From assembly GCF_009739905.1 (NCBI RefSeq), contig NZ_CP034279.1, positions 2,108,001-2,172,000 on the forward strand: DNA of 64,000 bases, written 5' to 3'. The position numbers were made by a program, and so were the translations under genes. Below, in pieces: positions 25,492-34,525 of this stretch. The notes under the pieces are model-generated. The model saw nothing but the letters and a program-made list of their open reading frames with translations, was not told the DNA's origin and made no database searches. Source of the DNA: Streptomyces ficellus (lineage in GTDB: Bacteria; Actinomycetota; Actinomycetes; Streptomycetales; Streptomycetaceae). Each line of letters begins with the position of its first letter. Positions within the stretch are counted from its first letter, which is position 1.

Positions 25492-27522
25492 GTGAGACCC
25501 ACGCCCAGCCGTCGCGCCACCGCGACCGGTGCCCTGATCGCCGCCGCCGCCATGCTCGCCGTCGGCGTGCAGACCGGTGCCGCCACCGCCGCCGACCCCG
25601 GCACCACCGCCCCGAAGGCGCAGACGGCCGGCAAGGCCGACCCCGGCGCCCTGCCCGCCGACCTCTCCCCCGCGCAGCGCACCGCGCTGATACGCGCCGC
25701 CGACGCCGGCAAGGCGCAGACGGCCAGGGAACTCGGCCTCGGCGCCCAGGAGAAGCTCGCCGTCCGCGACGTCGTCCAGGACCGCGACGGCACCACCCAC
25801 ACGCGCTACGAGCGCACCTACGCCGGACTCCCCGTCCTCGGCGGCGACCTCGTCGTGTCCGAGACGAAGGCCGGGAAGACCCGGTCGGTCAGCAAGGCGA
25901 CCCGCGCCGAGCTCAAGGGTGTGGACACCACCGCGGACATCGCCCCCGCCGCGGCCGAGAAGCAGGCGCTGAGCGCCGCCCGCGCCGAGGGCTCGAAGGC
26001 CACCGACGCCGAGCGCGCCCCGCGCAAGGTGGTCTGGCTCGCCCAGGGCAAGCCGGTCCTCGCCTACGAGACCGTCGTCGGCGGCCTCCAGCACGACGGC
26101 ACCCCCAACGAGCTGCACGTCGTCACCGACGCCGGCACGGGCGCCAAGCTCTTCGAGTGGCAGGCCGTCCACACCGGCACGGGCAACACCCAGTACAGCG
26201 GCCAGGTCACGCTGGGCACCGCGCCCTCGTACACCCTGACCGACACAGGCCGCGGCAACCACAAGACGTACAACCTCAACCGCGGCACCTCCGGCACCGG
26301 GACGCTGTTCTCCGGGCCCGACGACACGTGGGGCGACGGCACCCCGCAGAACGCCGAGACGGCCGGCGCGGACGCCCACTTCGGCGCCGGGGTCACCTGG
26401 GACTACTTCAAGAACGTGCACGGCCGGTCCGGCATCAAGGGCGACGGCGTCGGCGCGTACTCCCGCGTCCACTACGGCAACAACTACGTCAACGCCTTCT
26501 GGACCGACAGCTGCTTCTGCATGACGTACGGCGACGGCGCGGGCAACGCCAAGCCGCTGACGTCCATCGACGTGGCCGCCCACGAGATGACCCACGGCAT
26601 CACCTCCTCGACCGCCAAGCTGGTCTACAGCGGCGAGTCGGGCGGCCTCAACGAGGCGACCTCCGACATCTTCGCCGCCGCGGTCGAGTTCCACGCCAAC
26701 AACGGCCAGGACAAGGGCGACTACCTCGTCGGCGAGAAGATCGACATCCGGGGCAACGGCACGCCGCTGCGCTACATGGACAAGCCGAGCAAGGACGGCT
26801 CGTCGAAGGACGCCTGGTACTCCGGCATCGGCGGCATCGACGTCCACTACTCCTCGGGCCCGGCGAACCACTGGTTCTACCTGCTCTCCGAGGGCAGCGG
26901 CGCCAAGACCATCAACGACGTCAGCTACGACTCGCCGACCTCCGACGGCCTGCCCGTCACCGGTATCGGCCGGGACAAGGCCGCGCTGATCTGGTACAAG
27001 GCGCTCACCACCAAGTTCACCTCGACGACCAACTACGCGGCCGCCCGTACCGGCACCGTCGCGGTCGCCACCGAGCTGTACGGCGCGAACAGCCCCGAGG
27101 TGAAGGCCGTCGAGCACGCCTGGGCGGGCATCAACGTCGGGTCCCGTCCCGGCGGCGGCGACCCGGGCACCGGCAAGGTCTTCGAGAACACCGCGGACGT
27201 CGCCATCCCGGACAACGGCGCGGCCGTCACCTCCGCGGTGAACGTCACCGGCGTCACCGGCAACGCCCCCTCCGCCCTGAAGGTCGACGTCGACATCGTC
27301 CACACCTGGCGCGGTGACCTGGTCGTCGACCTGGTGGCGCCGGACGGCTCCGTCTACAACCTGAAGCCGTTCAGCTCCTCCGACTCGGCCGACAACGTCA
27401 AGGCCACCTACACGGTCAACGCCTCCAGCGAGGTCGCCAACGGCAGCTGGAAGCTGCGGGTGCAGGACCGGGCCCGGCAGGACACCGGCTACATCAACGG
27501 GTTCAAGCTGACCTTCCCGTAA
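25492..27522 (+). CDS. Secreted M4 family metallopeptidase with P-domain (676 aa)
   Basis: A thermolysin-family zinc endopeptidase exported as a pre-pro-protein. GTG at 25492 has AAAGGAG five bases upstream. A signal peptide (to about residue 33) is followed by an FTP-type propeptide, then the catalytic domain: zinc ligands H364, H368 and E388 with base E365 ('HEMTH', 'GGLNEATSD') and catalytic H452 in 'DVHYSSG'. Spacing equals thermolysin. The C-terminus (about 560-676) is a proprotein-convertase P-domain. Likely role is extracellular protein digestion. A perfect terminator follows at once; the gene is monocistronic. Confidence 0.96.
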   Translation: MRPTPSRRATATGALIAAAAMLAVGVQTGAATAADPGTTAPKAQTAGKADPGALPADLSPAQRTALIRAADAGKAQTARELGLGAQEKLAVRDVVQDRDGTTHTRYERTYAGLPVLGGDLVVSETKAGKTRSVSKATRAELKGVDTTADIAPAAAEKQALSAARAEGSKATDAERAPRKVVWLAQGKPVLAYETVVGGLQHDGTPNELHVVTDAGTGAKLFEWQAVHTGTGNTQYSGQVTLGTAPSYTLTDTGRGNHKTYNLNRGTSGTGTLFSGPDDTWGDGTPQNAETAGADAHFGAGVTWDYFKNVHGRSGIKGDGVGAYSRVHYGNNYVNAFWTDSCFCMTYGDGAGNAKPLTSIDVAAHEMTHGITSSTAKLVYSGESGGLNEATSDIFAAAVEFHANNGQDKGDYLVGEKIDIRGNGTPLRYMDKPSKDGSSKDAWYSGIGGIDVHYSSGPANHWFYLLSEGSGAKTINDVSYDSPTSDGLPVTGIGRDKAALIWYKALTTKFTSTTNYAAARTGTVAVATELYGANSPEVKAVEHAWAGINVGSRPGGGDPGTGKVFENTADVAIPDNGAAVTSAVNVTGVTGNAPSALKVDVDIVHTWRGDLVVDLVAPDGSVYNLKPFSSSDSADNVKATYTVNASSEVANGSWKLRVQDRARQDTGYINGFKLTFP

Positions 27523-27545
27523 GAGGCCGGCGCACACGAACACCA

Positions 27546-27576
27546 GAGCCGCCCGGGGGCATCCCCCGGGCGGCTC
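27546..27576 (+). terminator. Terminator after the M4 protease
   Basis: Perfect 14-bp stem GAGCCGCCCGGGGG/CCCCCGGGCGGCTC with a CAT loop, 24 bp after the stop. Confidence 0.9.
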
Positions 27577-27727
27577 GTCGTGTCACCCGCGGCCTCCGCC
27601 GAACGGCCGAGGCGGGATCGGTTCCCCGGCCGATGTCCCCGGCCCGGCGCGGGCGGCAGTCTGTACGGCGCGCGGCCCGTCGCCCCCCACGAGGGGAGGG
27701 GGCGACGAGCCGGGAAGACCGCTCCGG

Positions 27728-30355
27728 CTACCGCATCAGGACGCCCGCGCCCTCCCCGGTGGCCTGCGTCGGCATGGCGACCAGCCCGAGGTCGGCGCCC
27801 GCGGCGAGCAGGCGGTGGGTGGGCAGTATCCGGACGGTGTACCCGAAGGGGCCGGTCCGGTCGAGGGTGAGCGGGCCCTCGTACACCCAGCGCCCCTGCT
27901 GGTCGGGGCCGCCCGCCGGCTTCAGCGGCACCGTCTGGGCGTCCCGGAGCCGGTCGTCGGTGTCGACCCGGCCCGCGACCGCCTGGACCTCGACGTCCTC
28001 CGGCTGGAGGTCCCCGAGGGCGACCCGGACGCGCAGGGCCAGGGTGGAGCCCAGCTCGGCGACGCCGTTGGCCTCGTCCACCTCCACGTGGTCGACCGCC
28101 ACGCGCGGCCACGCGGCCCGCACCCGGGCCTTCCACGCGGCCAGCTCACCGGCGGCGTCCCTGTCCAGCGCCCGGTGCGCGAGGGCCGCCGGGGCGTACA
28201 GCCGCTCCACGTACTCCCGCACCATGCGCCCCGCGAGCACCTTGGGGCCCAGGTTGGCGAGCGTCCGGCGGACCATCTCGATCCACCGCTCGGGCAGCCC
28301 GTTCGCGCCCCGGTCGTAGAAGCGGGGCGCGACGCGCTTCTCGATCAGCTCGTAGAGCGCGTTGGCCTCCAGGTCGTCGCGCCGGTCCTCGTCCGTGGTC
28401 GGGCCGTCGGCGGTGGGGATGGCCCAGCCGAAGTCCGGCTCGTACCACTCGTCCCACCAGCCGTCGAGGACGGACAGGTTCAGGCAGCCGTTGAGGGCCG
28501 CCTTCATCCCGGACGTGCCGCAGGCCTCCAGCGGGCGCAGCGGGTTGTTCAGCCAGACGTCGCAGCCCGGGTACAGCTTCTGCGCCATGCCCATCCCGTA
28601 GTCGGGCAGGAACACGATCCGGTGGCGCACGCGCGGGTCGTCGGCGAACCGCACCAGCTCCCGCACCAGCCGCTTGCCGCCGTCGTCGGCCGGGTGGGCC
28701 TTGCCCGCGACGACGATCTGCACCGGCCGCTCCGGGTGGAGCAGCATCTGCGTCAGCCGGTCGCGGTCCCGCAGCATCAGCGTCAGCCGCTTGTACGAGG
28801 GGACCCGGCGGGCGAACCCGATGGTGAGGACGTCGGGGTCGAGGACCGAGTCGATCCAGCCCAGCTCGGCCGACCCGGCGCCGCGCTGCCGCCAGGAGGC
28901 GCGCAGCCGGGTGCGCACCTCCGTCACCAGCTGGTCGCGCAGCTCGCGCCGCAGGTCCCAGATCTCGGCGTCGGCGATCTCGCCCACGGCGTCCCACCGC
29001 TGGGTGCCGCCGACGCTCAGCGCGTCCTCCGCCCGCTGGGTGCCGATCCGGCGGGCGCCGAGCCGGAACACCTCGGGCGCCACCCAGGTGGGGGCGTGGA
29101 CGCCGTTGGTGATGGAGGTGATGGGCACCTCGTCGGGGTCGAAGCCGGGCCACAGGCCGGCGAACATCTCGCGGCTGACGGCGCCGTGGAGGGTGGACAC
29201 GCCGTTGGCGCGCTGGGCGAGGCGCAGGCCCATGACGGCCATGTTGAAGAGGTTGGGCTCGCCGCCGGGGTAGGTCTCCCTGCCCAGCTGGAGGATGCGC
29301 TCGACGTCGACGCCGGGCAGCTCCGCCCCGTCGCCGAAGTGGCGGGCGACGAGGTCCCGGTCGAACCGGTCGATGCCGGCCGGGACGGGGGTGTGGGTGG
29401 TGAAGACCGTGCCCGCCCGGACGGCCTCCAGGGCGGCGTCGAACTCGACGCCCTCCTCGCTCAGTTCCCGGATGCGCTCCAGGCCGAGGAAACCGGCGTG
29501 CCCCTCGTTGGTGTGGAACACCTCGGGCGCGGGATGGCCGGTGAGCTCGCAGTACGCGCGTACCGCCCGGACACCTCCTATTCCCAGCAGCATCTCCTGG
29601 AGCAGCCGGTGCTCGCTGCCGCCGCCGTACAGCCGGTCGGTGACGTCCCGCTCGGAGGGGCCGTTCTCCTCGACGTCCGAGTCGAGCATCAGCAGCGGTA
29701 CGCGGCCGACCTGGGCCACCCAGATGTGGGCGTGCAGGCAGCGGCCGCCGGGCAGGGCGAGCGAGACCCGTACGGGTGTGCCGTCCGTCCGCCGCAGCAG
29801 GCTGACGGGCATCTCGTTGGGGTCCAGGAGCGGGTAGTGCTCCAGTTGCCAGCCGTCCCGGGAGAGCGACTGGCGGAAGTAGCCGTGGCGGTAGAGCAGG
29901 CCGACCCCGATGAGCGGTACGCCCAGGTCGGAGGCGGCCTTGAGGTGGTCGCCGGCGAGGATGCCGAGTCCGCCGGAGTACTGGGGCAGGGCGGCGGTGA
30001 CGCCGAACTCGGGTGAGAAGTAGGCGACGGCGGCGGGCAGGTCGCCGTCGGGGAGGGAGTGGTTCTGGTACCAGCGACGGCCGCGCAGATAGTCGTCGAG
30101 GTCGTCGGCGGCGGCGGACAGGCGGCGCAGGAAGCGCCGGTCGCGGGCGAGCTCGGCGAGCCGGGCGGCGGACACGGAGCCCAGCAGCCGGACCGGGTCG
30201 CCGCCGGCCGCCCGCCACCATTCGGGGTCGACGGCCTGGAACAGTTCACGGGTCTCGGCGTGCCAGGACCAGCGCAGGTTGCGCGCGAGGTCGCTGAGCG
30301 GCCGCAGCGGGTCGGGGAGGACGGGGCGCACGGTGAATCGACGGATTGCCTTCAC
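27728..30355 (-). CDS. glgP: Alpha-glucan (maltodextrin/glycogen) phosphorylase (875 aa)
   Basis: A PLP-dependent phosphorylase that releases glucose-1-phosphate from alpha-1,4-glucan. GTG at 30355 is chosen since AAGGTGG is five bases upstream and the N-terminus 'AIRRFTVRP' is the standard start of the actinobacterial type. It has 'NTNEGHAGF'-like and 'THTPVPAGIDRF' segments, and the PLP lysine K618 in 'GTSGMKAALNG'. This is the DUF3417-containing form found next to the GlgE pathway. The gene is normally adjacent to glgE; here a 7.7-kb cluster intervenes. A GCCGATAA box at 30433-30440 may be part of its promoter. Confidence 0.95.
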   Translation of the reverse strand: MKAIRRFTVRPVLPDPLRPLSDLARNLRWSWHAETRELFQAVDPEWWRAAGGDPVRLLGSVSAARLAELARDRRFLRRLSAAADDLDDYLRGRRWYQNHSLPDGDLPAAVAYFSPEFGVTAALPQYSGGLGILAGDHLKAASDLGVPLIGVGLLYRHGYFRQSLSRDGWQLEHYPLLDPNEMPVSLLRRTDGTPVRVSLALPGGRCLHAHIWVAQVGRVPLLMLDSDVEENGPSERDVTDRLYGGGSEHRLLQEMLLGIGGVRAVRAYCELTGHPAPEVFHTNEGHAGFLGLERIRELSEEGVEFDAALEAVRAGTVFTTHTPVPAGIDRFDRDLVARHFGDGAELPGVDVERILQLGRETYPGGEPNLFNMAVMGLRLAQRANGVSTLHGAVSREMFAGLWPGFDPDEVPITSITNGVHAPTWVAPEVFRLGARRIGTQRAEDALSVGGTQRWDAVGEIADAEIWDLRRELRDQLVTEVRTRLRASWRQRGAGSAELGWIDSVLDPDVLTIGFARRVPSYKRLTLMLRDRDRLTQMLLHPERPVQIVVAGKAHPADDGGKRLVRELVRFADDPRVRHRIVFLPDYGMGMAQKLYPGCDVWLNNPLRPLEACGTSGMKAALNGCLNLSVLDGWWDEWYEPDFGWAIPTADGPTTDEDRRDDLEANALYELIEKRVAPRFYDRGANGLPERWIEMVRRTLANLGPKVLAGRMVREYVERLYAPAALAHRALDRDAAGELAAWKARVRAAWPRVAVDHVEVDEANGVAELGSTLALRVRVALGDLQPEDVEVQAVAGRVDTDDRLRDAQTVPLKPAGGPDQQGRWVYEGPLTLDRTGPFGYTVRILPTHRLLAAGADLGLVAMPTQATGEGAGVLMR

Positions 30356-30432
30356 GTGTTCCACCTTCGCAGGGCAGGTACGTATCGGGGCGTAACGCAC
30401 GGGCGTTGTGCGTCCGCCTTCACTCTCCGACG

Positions 30433-30440
30433 TTATCGGC
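30433..30440 (-). promoter_or_regulatory. GCCGATAA box upstream of glgP (WhiG/FliA-type -10 match)
   Basis: On the minus strand GCCGATAA is identical to the -10 element used by sigma-WhiG/FliA-class factors, 78 bp before the glgP start. The expected TAAA at 15 bp upstream is not present (TGGT is found; GTTA occurs 13 bp away), so function is doubtful. Confidence 0.3.
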
Positions 30441-30481
30441 ACCCCGCCCTCTGTAACCACGGCGCACTCAGGGGGGCGCGT

Positions 30482-31765
30482 TCAGGGCGTGCGCACGGAC
30501 ACCTCGTACGGGGAGCCCGCGTTGACCGTTTCCGGGTCGAACGCGCCGGTCGTGGCGTACCGGGCGGCGATTTCGCGCCGTTCCCGCGGCGAGATCACGT
30601 CGTCGACGCGGGTGAAGCCGCCGGGGGCGCGCTGGTGGGCCAGATTGATGACGATCTCGGGGCCGAGCCTCCGGTTGGCGCGTTGAAGTTCCGTCATGGC
30701 GGGGCGCCGCGCGGCCTCGTAGGCGGCGAGGGCGACCGCCGGGTCGGGGTGGTGGTGCAGGGCGTGGGCGAGGGCCCGCGCGTCGATGATCGACTGGGTG
30801 GCGCCGTTGGAGCCGATGGGGTACATGGCGTGGGCGGCGTCACCGATGAGGGTGGTGCGGCCGTGGCTCCAGCGGCGCAGGGGCTCACGGTCGACCATCG
30901 GGTACTCGTAGGCGGCCTCGGCGGCGGACAGGACGCCGGGGACGCTGACCCCGTCGAACTCCCAGCCCTCGTAGTGGGGAAGGACGTCGGTCACGGGGAC
31001 GGCCCGGTTCCAGTCGCCCCGGCGGACGGTCGGCGCGATGCTGTCGGCGGGCATCGCGAGCGCCCAGTTGACGAGGACCTCCCCGGAGGGCCGTTCGGCC
31101 ATCGGGTAGACGACGGCCTTCTGCCGGTCGTCCCCGGCGACGAACATGAACGTTCCGGCGCGGCGCGTGTCCAGCCAGGAGACGCCGCGCCACACCAGCT
31201 GCCCGTTCCAGGGCGGCTCGCCCTCGCGGGGGTTGAGGGCGGCGCGGACCGCCGAGCGGATCCCGTCGGCGCCGATCAGGACGTCCGGTTCCAGCGAGGC
31301 CCGCCCGCCCCTGGTGCCCTCGCGGTGGGCGAGGCGCACCCGCGGGCGGCCGTCGGGCAGCTGCTCCAGGCCGGTCACCCGGACGCCGGTGACGAGGGCG
31401 GACGGGCCGAGCCGGTGGCGTACCGCGTCGGCGAGGACTTGCTGGAGCCGGCCGCGGTGGAGGGAGAGCTGGGGCCAGTGGTAGCCGGCCCGCAGTCCGC
31501 GCGGCTCGCGGGAGATCAGGGCGCCGGAGCGGTGGTAGTAGCGCAGTTCCCGGGTGCGTACGGCGTCGGCCTCCAGCGTGTCGAGGAGCCCCAGCGCGTC
31601 GAGTTCGCGCACGGCGTTGGGCATGATGTTCAGCCCGGCGCCGACCGGCCGGATCTCGCTCGCCGCCTCGGCGACGGTGACGCGGTGGAACCCGGCGGCG
31701 TGCAGGGCGAGGGCGGCGGTGAGCCCGGCGATGCCGCCGCCGGCGATGAGGACGTGCGGGGTCAT
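30482..31765 (-). CDS. FAD-dependent aromatic monooxygenase, PhzS-like (427 aa)
   Basis: A group-A flavoprotein hydroxylase: dinucleotide-binding 'LIAGGGIAGLTAALALHAAG', the DG motif 'DVLIGADGIRSAVR' and the GD motif 'TLIGDAAHAMYPIGSNGATQ'. The stretches 'EIRPVGAGLNI', 'LSLHRGRLQQVL' and 'YPMVDREPLRRW' closely resemble the phenazine hydroxylase PhzS, though no phenazine genes are nearby. ATG at 31765 is preceded by GAGGGGG, which overlaps the PrnB-like stop codon. It is the last gene of the accessory operon and likely hydroxylates, possibly with decarboxylation, an aromatic intermediate. Confidence 0.9.
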   Translation of the reverse strand: MTPHVLIAGGGIAGLTAALALHAAGFHRVTVAEAASEIRPVGAGLNIMPNAVRELDALGLLDTLEADAVRTRELRYYHRSGALISREPRGLRAGYHWPQLSLHRGRLQQVLADAVRHRLGPSALVTGVRVTGLEQLPDGRPRVRLAHREGTRGGRASLEPDVLIGADGIRSAVRAALNPREGEPPWNGQLVWRGVSWLDTRRAGTFMFVAGDDRQKAVVYPMAERPSGEVLVNWALAMPADSIAPTVRRGDWNRAVPVTDVLPHYEGWEFDGVSVPGVLSAAEAAYEYPMVDREPLRRWSHGRTTLIGDAAHAMYPIGSNGATQSIIDARALAHALHHHPDPAVALAAYEAARRPAMTELQRANRRLGPEIVINLAHQRAPGGFTRVDDVISPRERREIAARYATTGAFDPETVNAGSPYEVSVRTP

Positions 31766-31776
31766 GGCGGTCCCCC

Positions 31777-32898
31777 TCACGCGGCCGTGGGGCGCGGGCG
31801 CTCCATGGCGTGGCGCACCAGCGTCTCGTTGTCCCTGGTCAGGTCGAGCACGGAGCGCAGCAGCGCGACCGGTGCGCCGCCGCTGCCCTGGTCGTACATC
31901 CGCAGCTCGTCGCTGTAGGCCTTGCGGGCGATGCCGATGTGGCGGGCGCGGAACGTCTTGAGGATGCGCAGCACCCGCGCCAGGGAGTGGGCGGACTGGA
32001 CGAGCGGGAGCGGCAGCCGGTGGACGGTCTCCCAGCTCAGGGCGGCGGACAGCTTGCTGACGGCGGAGACGCCGCCCCGGTGGGTGGCGTGGAAGGCCCG
32101 CCAGGACGGCAGGCTGTACTCGACCGATTCGGCGAGGAAGGCGTCGTAGGCGGGGTGGGAGCGGTCGCACTGCCAGACCGTCAGGTCGACCAGCCACAGC
32201 GGCACCTGGGCGGCGGCCGGGCCGAGGTAGTCGCGGCCGGCGACGTCGATCTCCTCGAAGTAGGGGCGCAGCGTGCCGGCGAAGTAGGCCGGTGACACGT
32301 TGGCGACGGTGAAGTCGATGGAGTCCACCATCGCCTGGACGTGGTCCGCGGTGCGGTCCAGGGCGAGGGCGAATCCGGGGTCGTACGGTTCGAGGCGGGC
32401 CAGCTGGCCGCAGGTGTCGAGCGCGGCGACGAGGCTGGGGAAGACCATCCGGACGGCTTCCTGGAGGTGGCCCTCCATCTCGTGGCCGGTGTACATCCGC
32501 TGTCGCGGGCCGAGCGGGTTCCAGGCGGTGTAGTGGTGCACGGTGTCGCGGGGCACCATGTCGGTGCGCCGGGCCAGCTCCTCCAGTACGGGGAGGACCT
32601 CGGGGACGACGGCGAGCGGCTGGACGCCGTGCCGCTTGAGGGAGCCGAGCAGCATGCCGAGGTCGCGCATCGCGGCGAGCGCCTCGATGACGCACCACTC
32701 GGCGACCCGGTCGGGTTCGGGTACGAGGGCGCGCAGGGCGACGGTCAGCGCGGGGACGTCGGCGTCCCGGTTCATCGCGGGGAGCGCGGCGAGCAGCGCG
32801 TCGGCGCCGAGCGGGTCGGCGTCGCGTATCTCGGTGATGCGGTAGCGCGGTTCGGCACAGGTGTCGGGACCGGGCGCGACGAGGTCGTACAGGGTCAA
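31777..32898 (-). CDS. PrnB-family enzyme (monodechloroaminopyrrolnitrin synthase-like, DUF1864), 373 aa
   Basis: Matches the PrnB family over its whole length: 'LPAMNRDADVPAL' (39-51), 'EALAAMRDLGMLLGSLKRHG' (72-91), 'YTAWNP', 'QRMYTG', 'YFEEIDVAGRDYLGP' (213-227), and near the C-terminus 'TFRARH' (H320) and 'GSGG' (338-341). PrnB rearranges 7-chlorotryptophan to an aminophenylpyrrole in pyrrolnitrin synthesis and is a heme protein of the indoleamine/tryptophan dioxygenase superfamily; H320 is a candidate heme ligand by position. It starts at TTG with GAGGGGGG seven bases upstream. No halogenase gene is nearby, so the substrate probably is not chlorinated. Function here is inferred. Confidence 0.85.
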   Translation of the reverse strand: MTLYDLVAPGPDTCAEPRYRITEIRDADPLGADALLAALPAMNRDADVPALTVALRALVPEPDRVAEWCVIEALAAMRDLGMLLGSLKRHGVQPLAVVPEVLPVLEELARRTDMVPRDTVHHYTAWNPLGPRQRMYTGHEMEGHLQEAVRMVFPSLVAALDTCGQLARLEPYDPGFALALDRTADHVQAMVDSIDFTVANVSPAYFAGTLRPYFEEIDVAGRDYLGPAAAQVPLWLVDLTVWQCDRSHPAYDAFLAESVEYSLPSWRAFHATHRGGVSAVSKLSAALSWETVHRLPLPLVQSAHSLARVLRILKTFRARHIGIARKAYSDELRMYDQGSGGAPVALLRSVLDLTRDNETLVRHAMERPRPTAA

Positions 32899-32957
32899 CG
32901 GGATGCCCCCCTCGGGCAGTGTGGATAAGGGAGTGGCGCGGGCCGCTGGTCAGGCGG

Positions 32958-34358
32958 TCACCGCGGGTCGCCCACCCGGTCCTGGCGTGGCGTCGCCGGT
33001 GCCGGCGCGGGCAGGCGCAGCCGTACGGACAGCAGTGCGGCCGCGGCGGCGAAGGCGGCGCCGACGAGCAGCGCCGCCTGGAAGCCGGCGGTTTCGGCCT
33101 GGGGTGTGGCCGTGCCGGTACAGGTGGTGGCCACGGCCACGAGCACGGCCAGGCCCAGGACGGATCCGAACTGCTGGCTGGTGTTGATCAGCCCGGAGGC
33201 CAGGCCGGTCTCCTCTGACGCGGCCTCTGCCGCGGCGGCCACATTGGTGGTGACCATGACCAGCGGCAGGGCGGCTCCCAGCACGAGGCTGGGTGCGAGG
33301 ACGGTGGTGGCGAAGGTGCCGTGCGCGCTCAGGGACAGGGCGAGCCAGAGCATGCCGGCGAACAGCAGCGCGAAGCCGGCGGTCATGGTCCGGCCGAGGC
33401 CGAGGCGCCGGATGAGACGGCCGGTCAGCGGGGCGGTGGCGACGACGACCAGGGACAGCGGGAGCAGGCCGAGGCCGCCGGCCAGCGGGGACTGCTCCAG
33501 GACGGTCTGGAGGTAGAGGCTGACCAGGAAGAACATGGGGAACAGCGCCATCTGGGCGAGGGCGCCGAGGCCGCCGGCGAGGCGCAGCGCGGGCCGTTTC
33601 AGCACGGCGGGCGGTACGAGCGGCCGGGCGGCGCGGGTCTCCACGACGGCGAAGGCGGCGAGCAGGGCGAGCCCCGCGGCACCGGCGGGCAGGCTGCGGC
33701 CGACGAGGGCGTAGGCGACGAGGCCGAGCCCGCCGGTGGCGGTGAGCGCGCCGAGCAGGTCGAAGCCGGGCTCGGCGCCGCGGGTGCCGCCGTCCAGGAG
33801 GCGCAGGGCGAGCAGGCCGAGCACCGCGGCGACGGCCACGTTCAGCCAGAAGGTGGAGCGCCAGCCGAGCAGGTCGGTGAGGACACCGCCGAGGACGGTG
33901 CCGAGGACGCCGCCGAGGCCGCCCATGGCGGCGAACGCGCCGAGCGCCCGGTGCCGGGCGGGGCCGTCCGGGAAGTGGTTGAGCAGCAGGGCGAACGCGG
34001 CCGCCGCGGCGAGTGCGGCACCGGCGCCCTGGGCGGCGCGGGCGGCGATCAGGGCGCCGGTGGACGGGGCGAGGCCGCCCGCGGCGGAGGCGGCGGCCAG
34101 CAGCGCGAGCCCGGCGGTGAACAGCCGGCGGTGGCCGAGGAGGTCGGCGGCGCGGCCGCCGAGGAGGAGCAGCCCGCCGAAGGTGATGAGGTAGGCGTTG
34201 GCCACCCACGACAGGGCGGCGGAGCCGGCGTCGAGGTCGTCGCCGACGGACGGCAGGGCGACGTTGACGATCGCCGTGTCCATGATCATGAGGAGCTGGG
34301 TGGCGGCCAGCAGGCCCAGCGCACCCTGGGTGCCCCGTGGTCCCCCGGGGCCGCTCAT
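32958..34358 (-). CDS. MFS transporter, DHA2-type exporter (466 aa)
   Basis: Thirteen to fourteen hydrophobic segments with motif A-like 'GGRAADLLGHRR' and the antiporter-like 'GLGGVLGTVLGGVLTD'. ATG at 34358 follows GAGGG and overlaps the stop of the 56-codon upstream ORF (ATGA). Lying between the HpaB-type and PrnB-type genes on one strand, it probably exports the cluster product or gives self-resistance. The gap to the PrnB-like gene is 59 nt. Confidence 0.9.
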   Translation of the reverse strand: MSGPGGPRGTQGALGLLAATQLLMIMDTAIVNVALPSVGDDLDAGSAALSWVANAYLITFGGLLLLGGRAADLLGHRRLFTAGLALLAAASAAGGLAPSTGALIAARAAQGAGAALAAAAAFALLLNHFPDGPARHRALGAFAAMGGLGGVLGTVLGGVLTDLLGWRSTFWLNVAVAAVLGLLALRLLDGGTRGAEPGFDLLGALTATGGLGLVAYALVGRSLPAGAAGLALLAAFAVVETRAARPLVPPAVLKRPALRLAGGLGALAQMALFPMFFLVSLYLQTVLEQSPLAGGLGLLPLSLVVVATAPLTGRLIRRLGLGRTMTAGFALLFAGMLWLALSLSAHGTFATTVLAPSLVLGAALPLVMVTTNVAAAAEAASEETGLASGLINTSQQFGSVLGLAVLVAVATTCTGTATPQAETAGFQAALLVGAAFAAAAALLSVRLRLPAPAPATPRQDRVGDPR

Positions 34359-34525
34359 CGGTCGCCCTCGGCGCGGGTCCAGCCCGGGTCGGCGGCGGAC
34401 GTGACGACGGACGGGACGACGACGGGCGGGACGGCCGGGTGCGGACCGCGGGGAGGGCGGACCGCCCGGCCCCCTCGGGCGCACTGCCCCGGATCGGCGG
34501 CGCGCAGCCGCGCGGGCGCGGTCAT
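34355..34525 (-). CDS. Small ORF (56 aa) coupled by ATGA to both neighbours
   Basis: The ATG overlaps the HpaB-type stop codon and its TGA overlaps the MFS start, exactly bridging an otherwise empty 163-bp gap. The product is Pro/Ala/Arg/Val-rich ('GPHPAVPPVVVPSVV'), with no domain or membrane segment that I recognise. It could be a genuine small protein, a relic of a lost gene such as a flavin reductase, or simply a translational bridge. Composition resembles random high-GC sequence, so confidence is limited. Confidence 0.4.
   Translation of the reverse strand: MTAPARLRAADPGQCARGGRAVRPPRGPHPAVPPVVVPSVVTSAADPGWTRAEGDR

Noticed and set aside
30482..31765. Phenazine (pyocyanin-type) pathway because of the PhzS-like gene
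   Set aside because: No phzA-G or phzM genes are near; PhzS-like proteins are a broad monooxygenase group.
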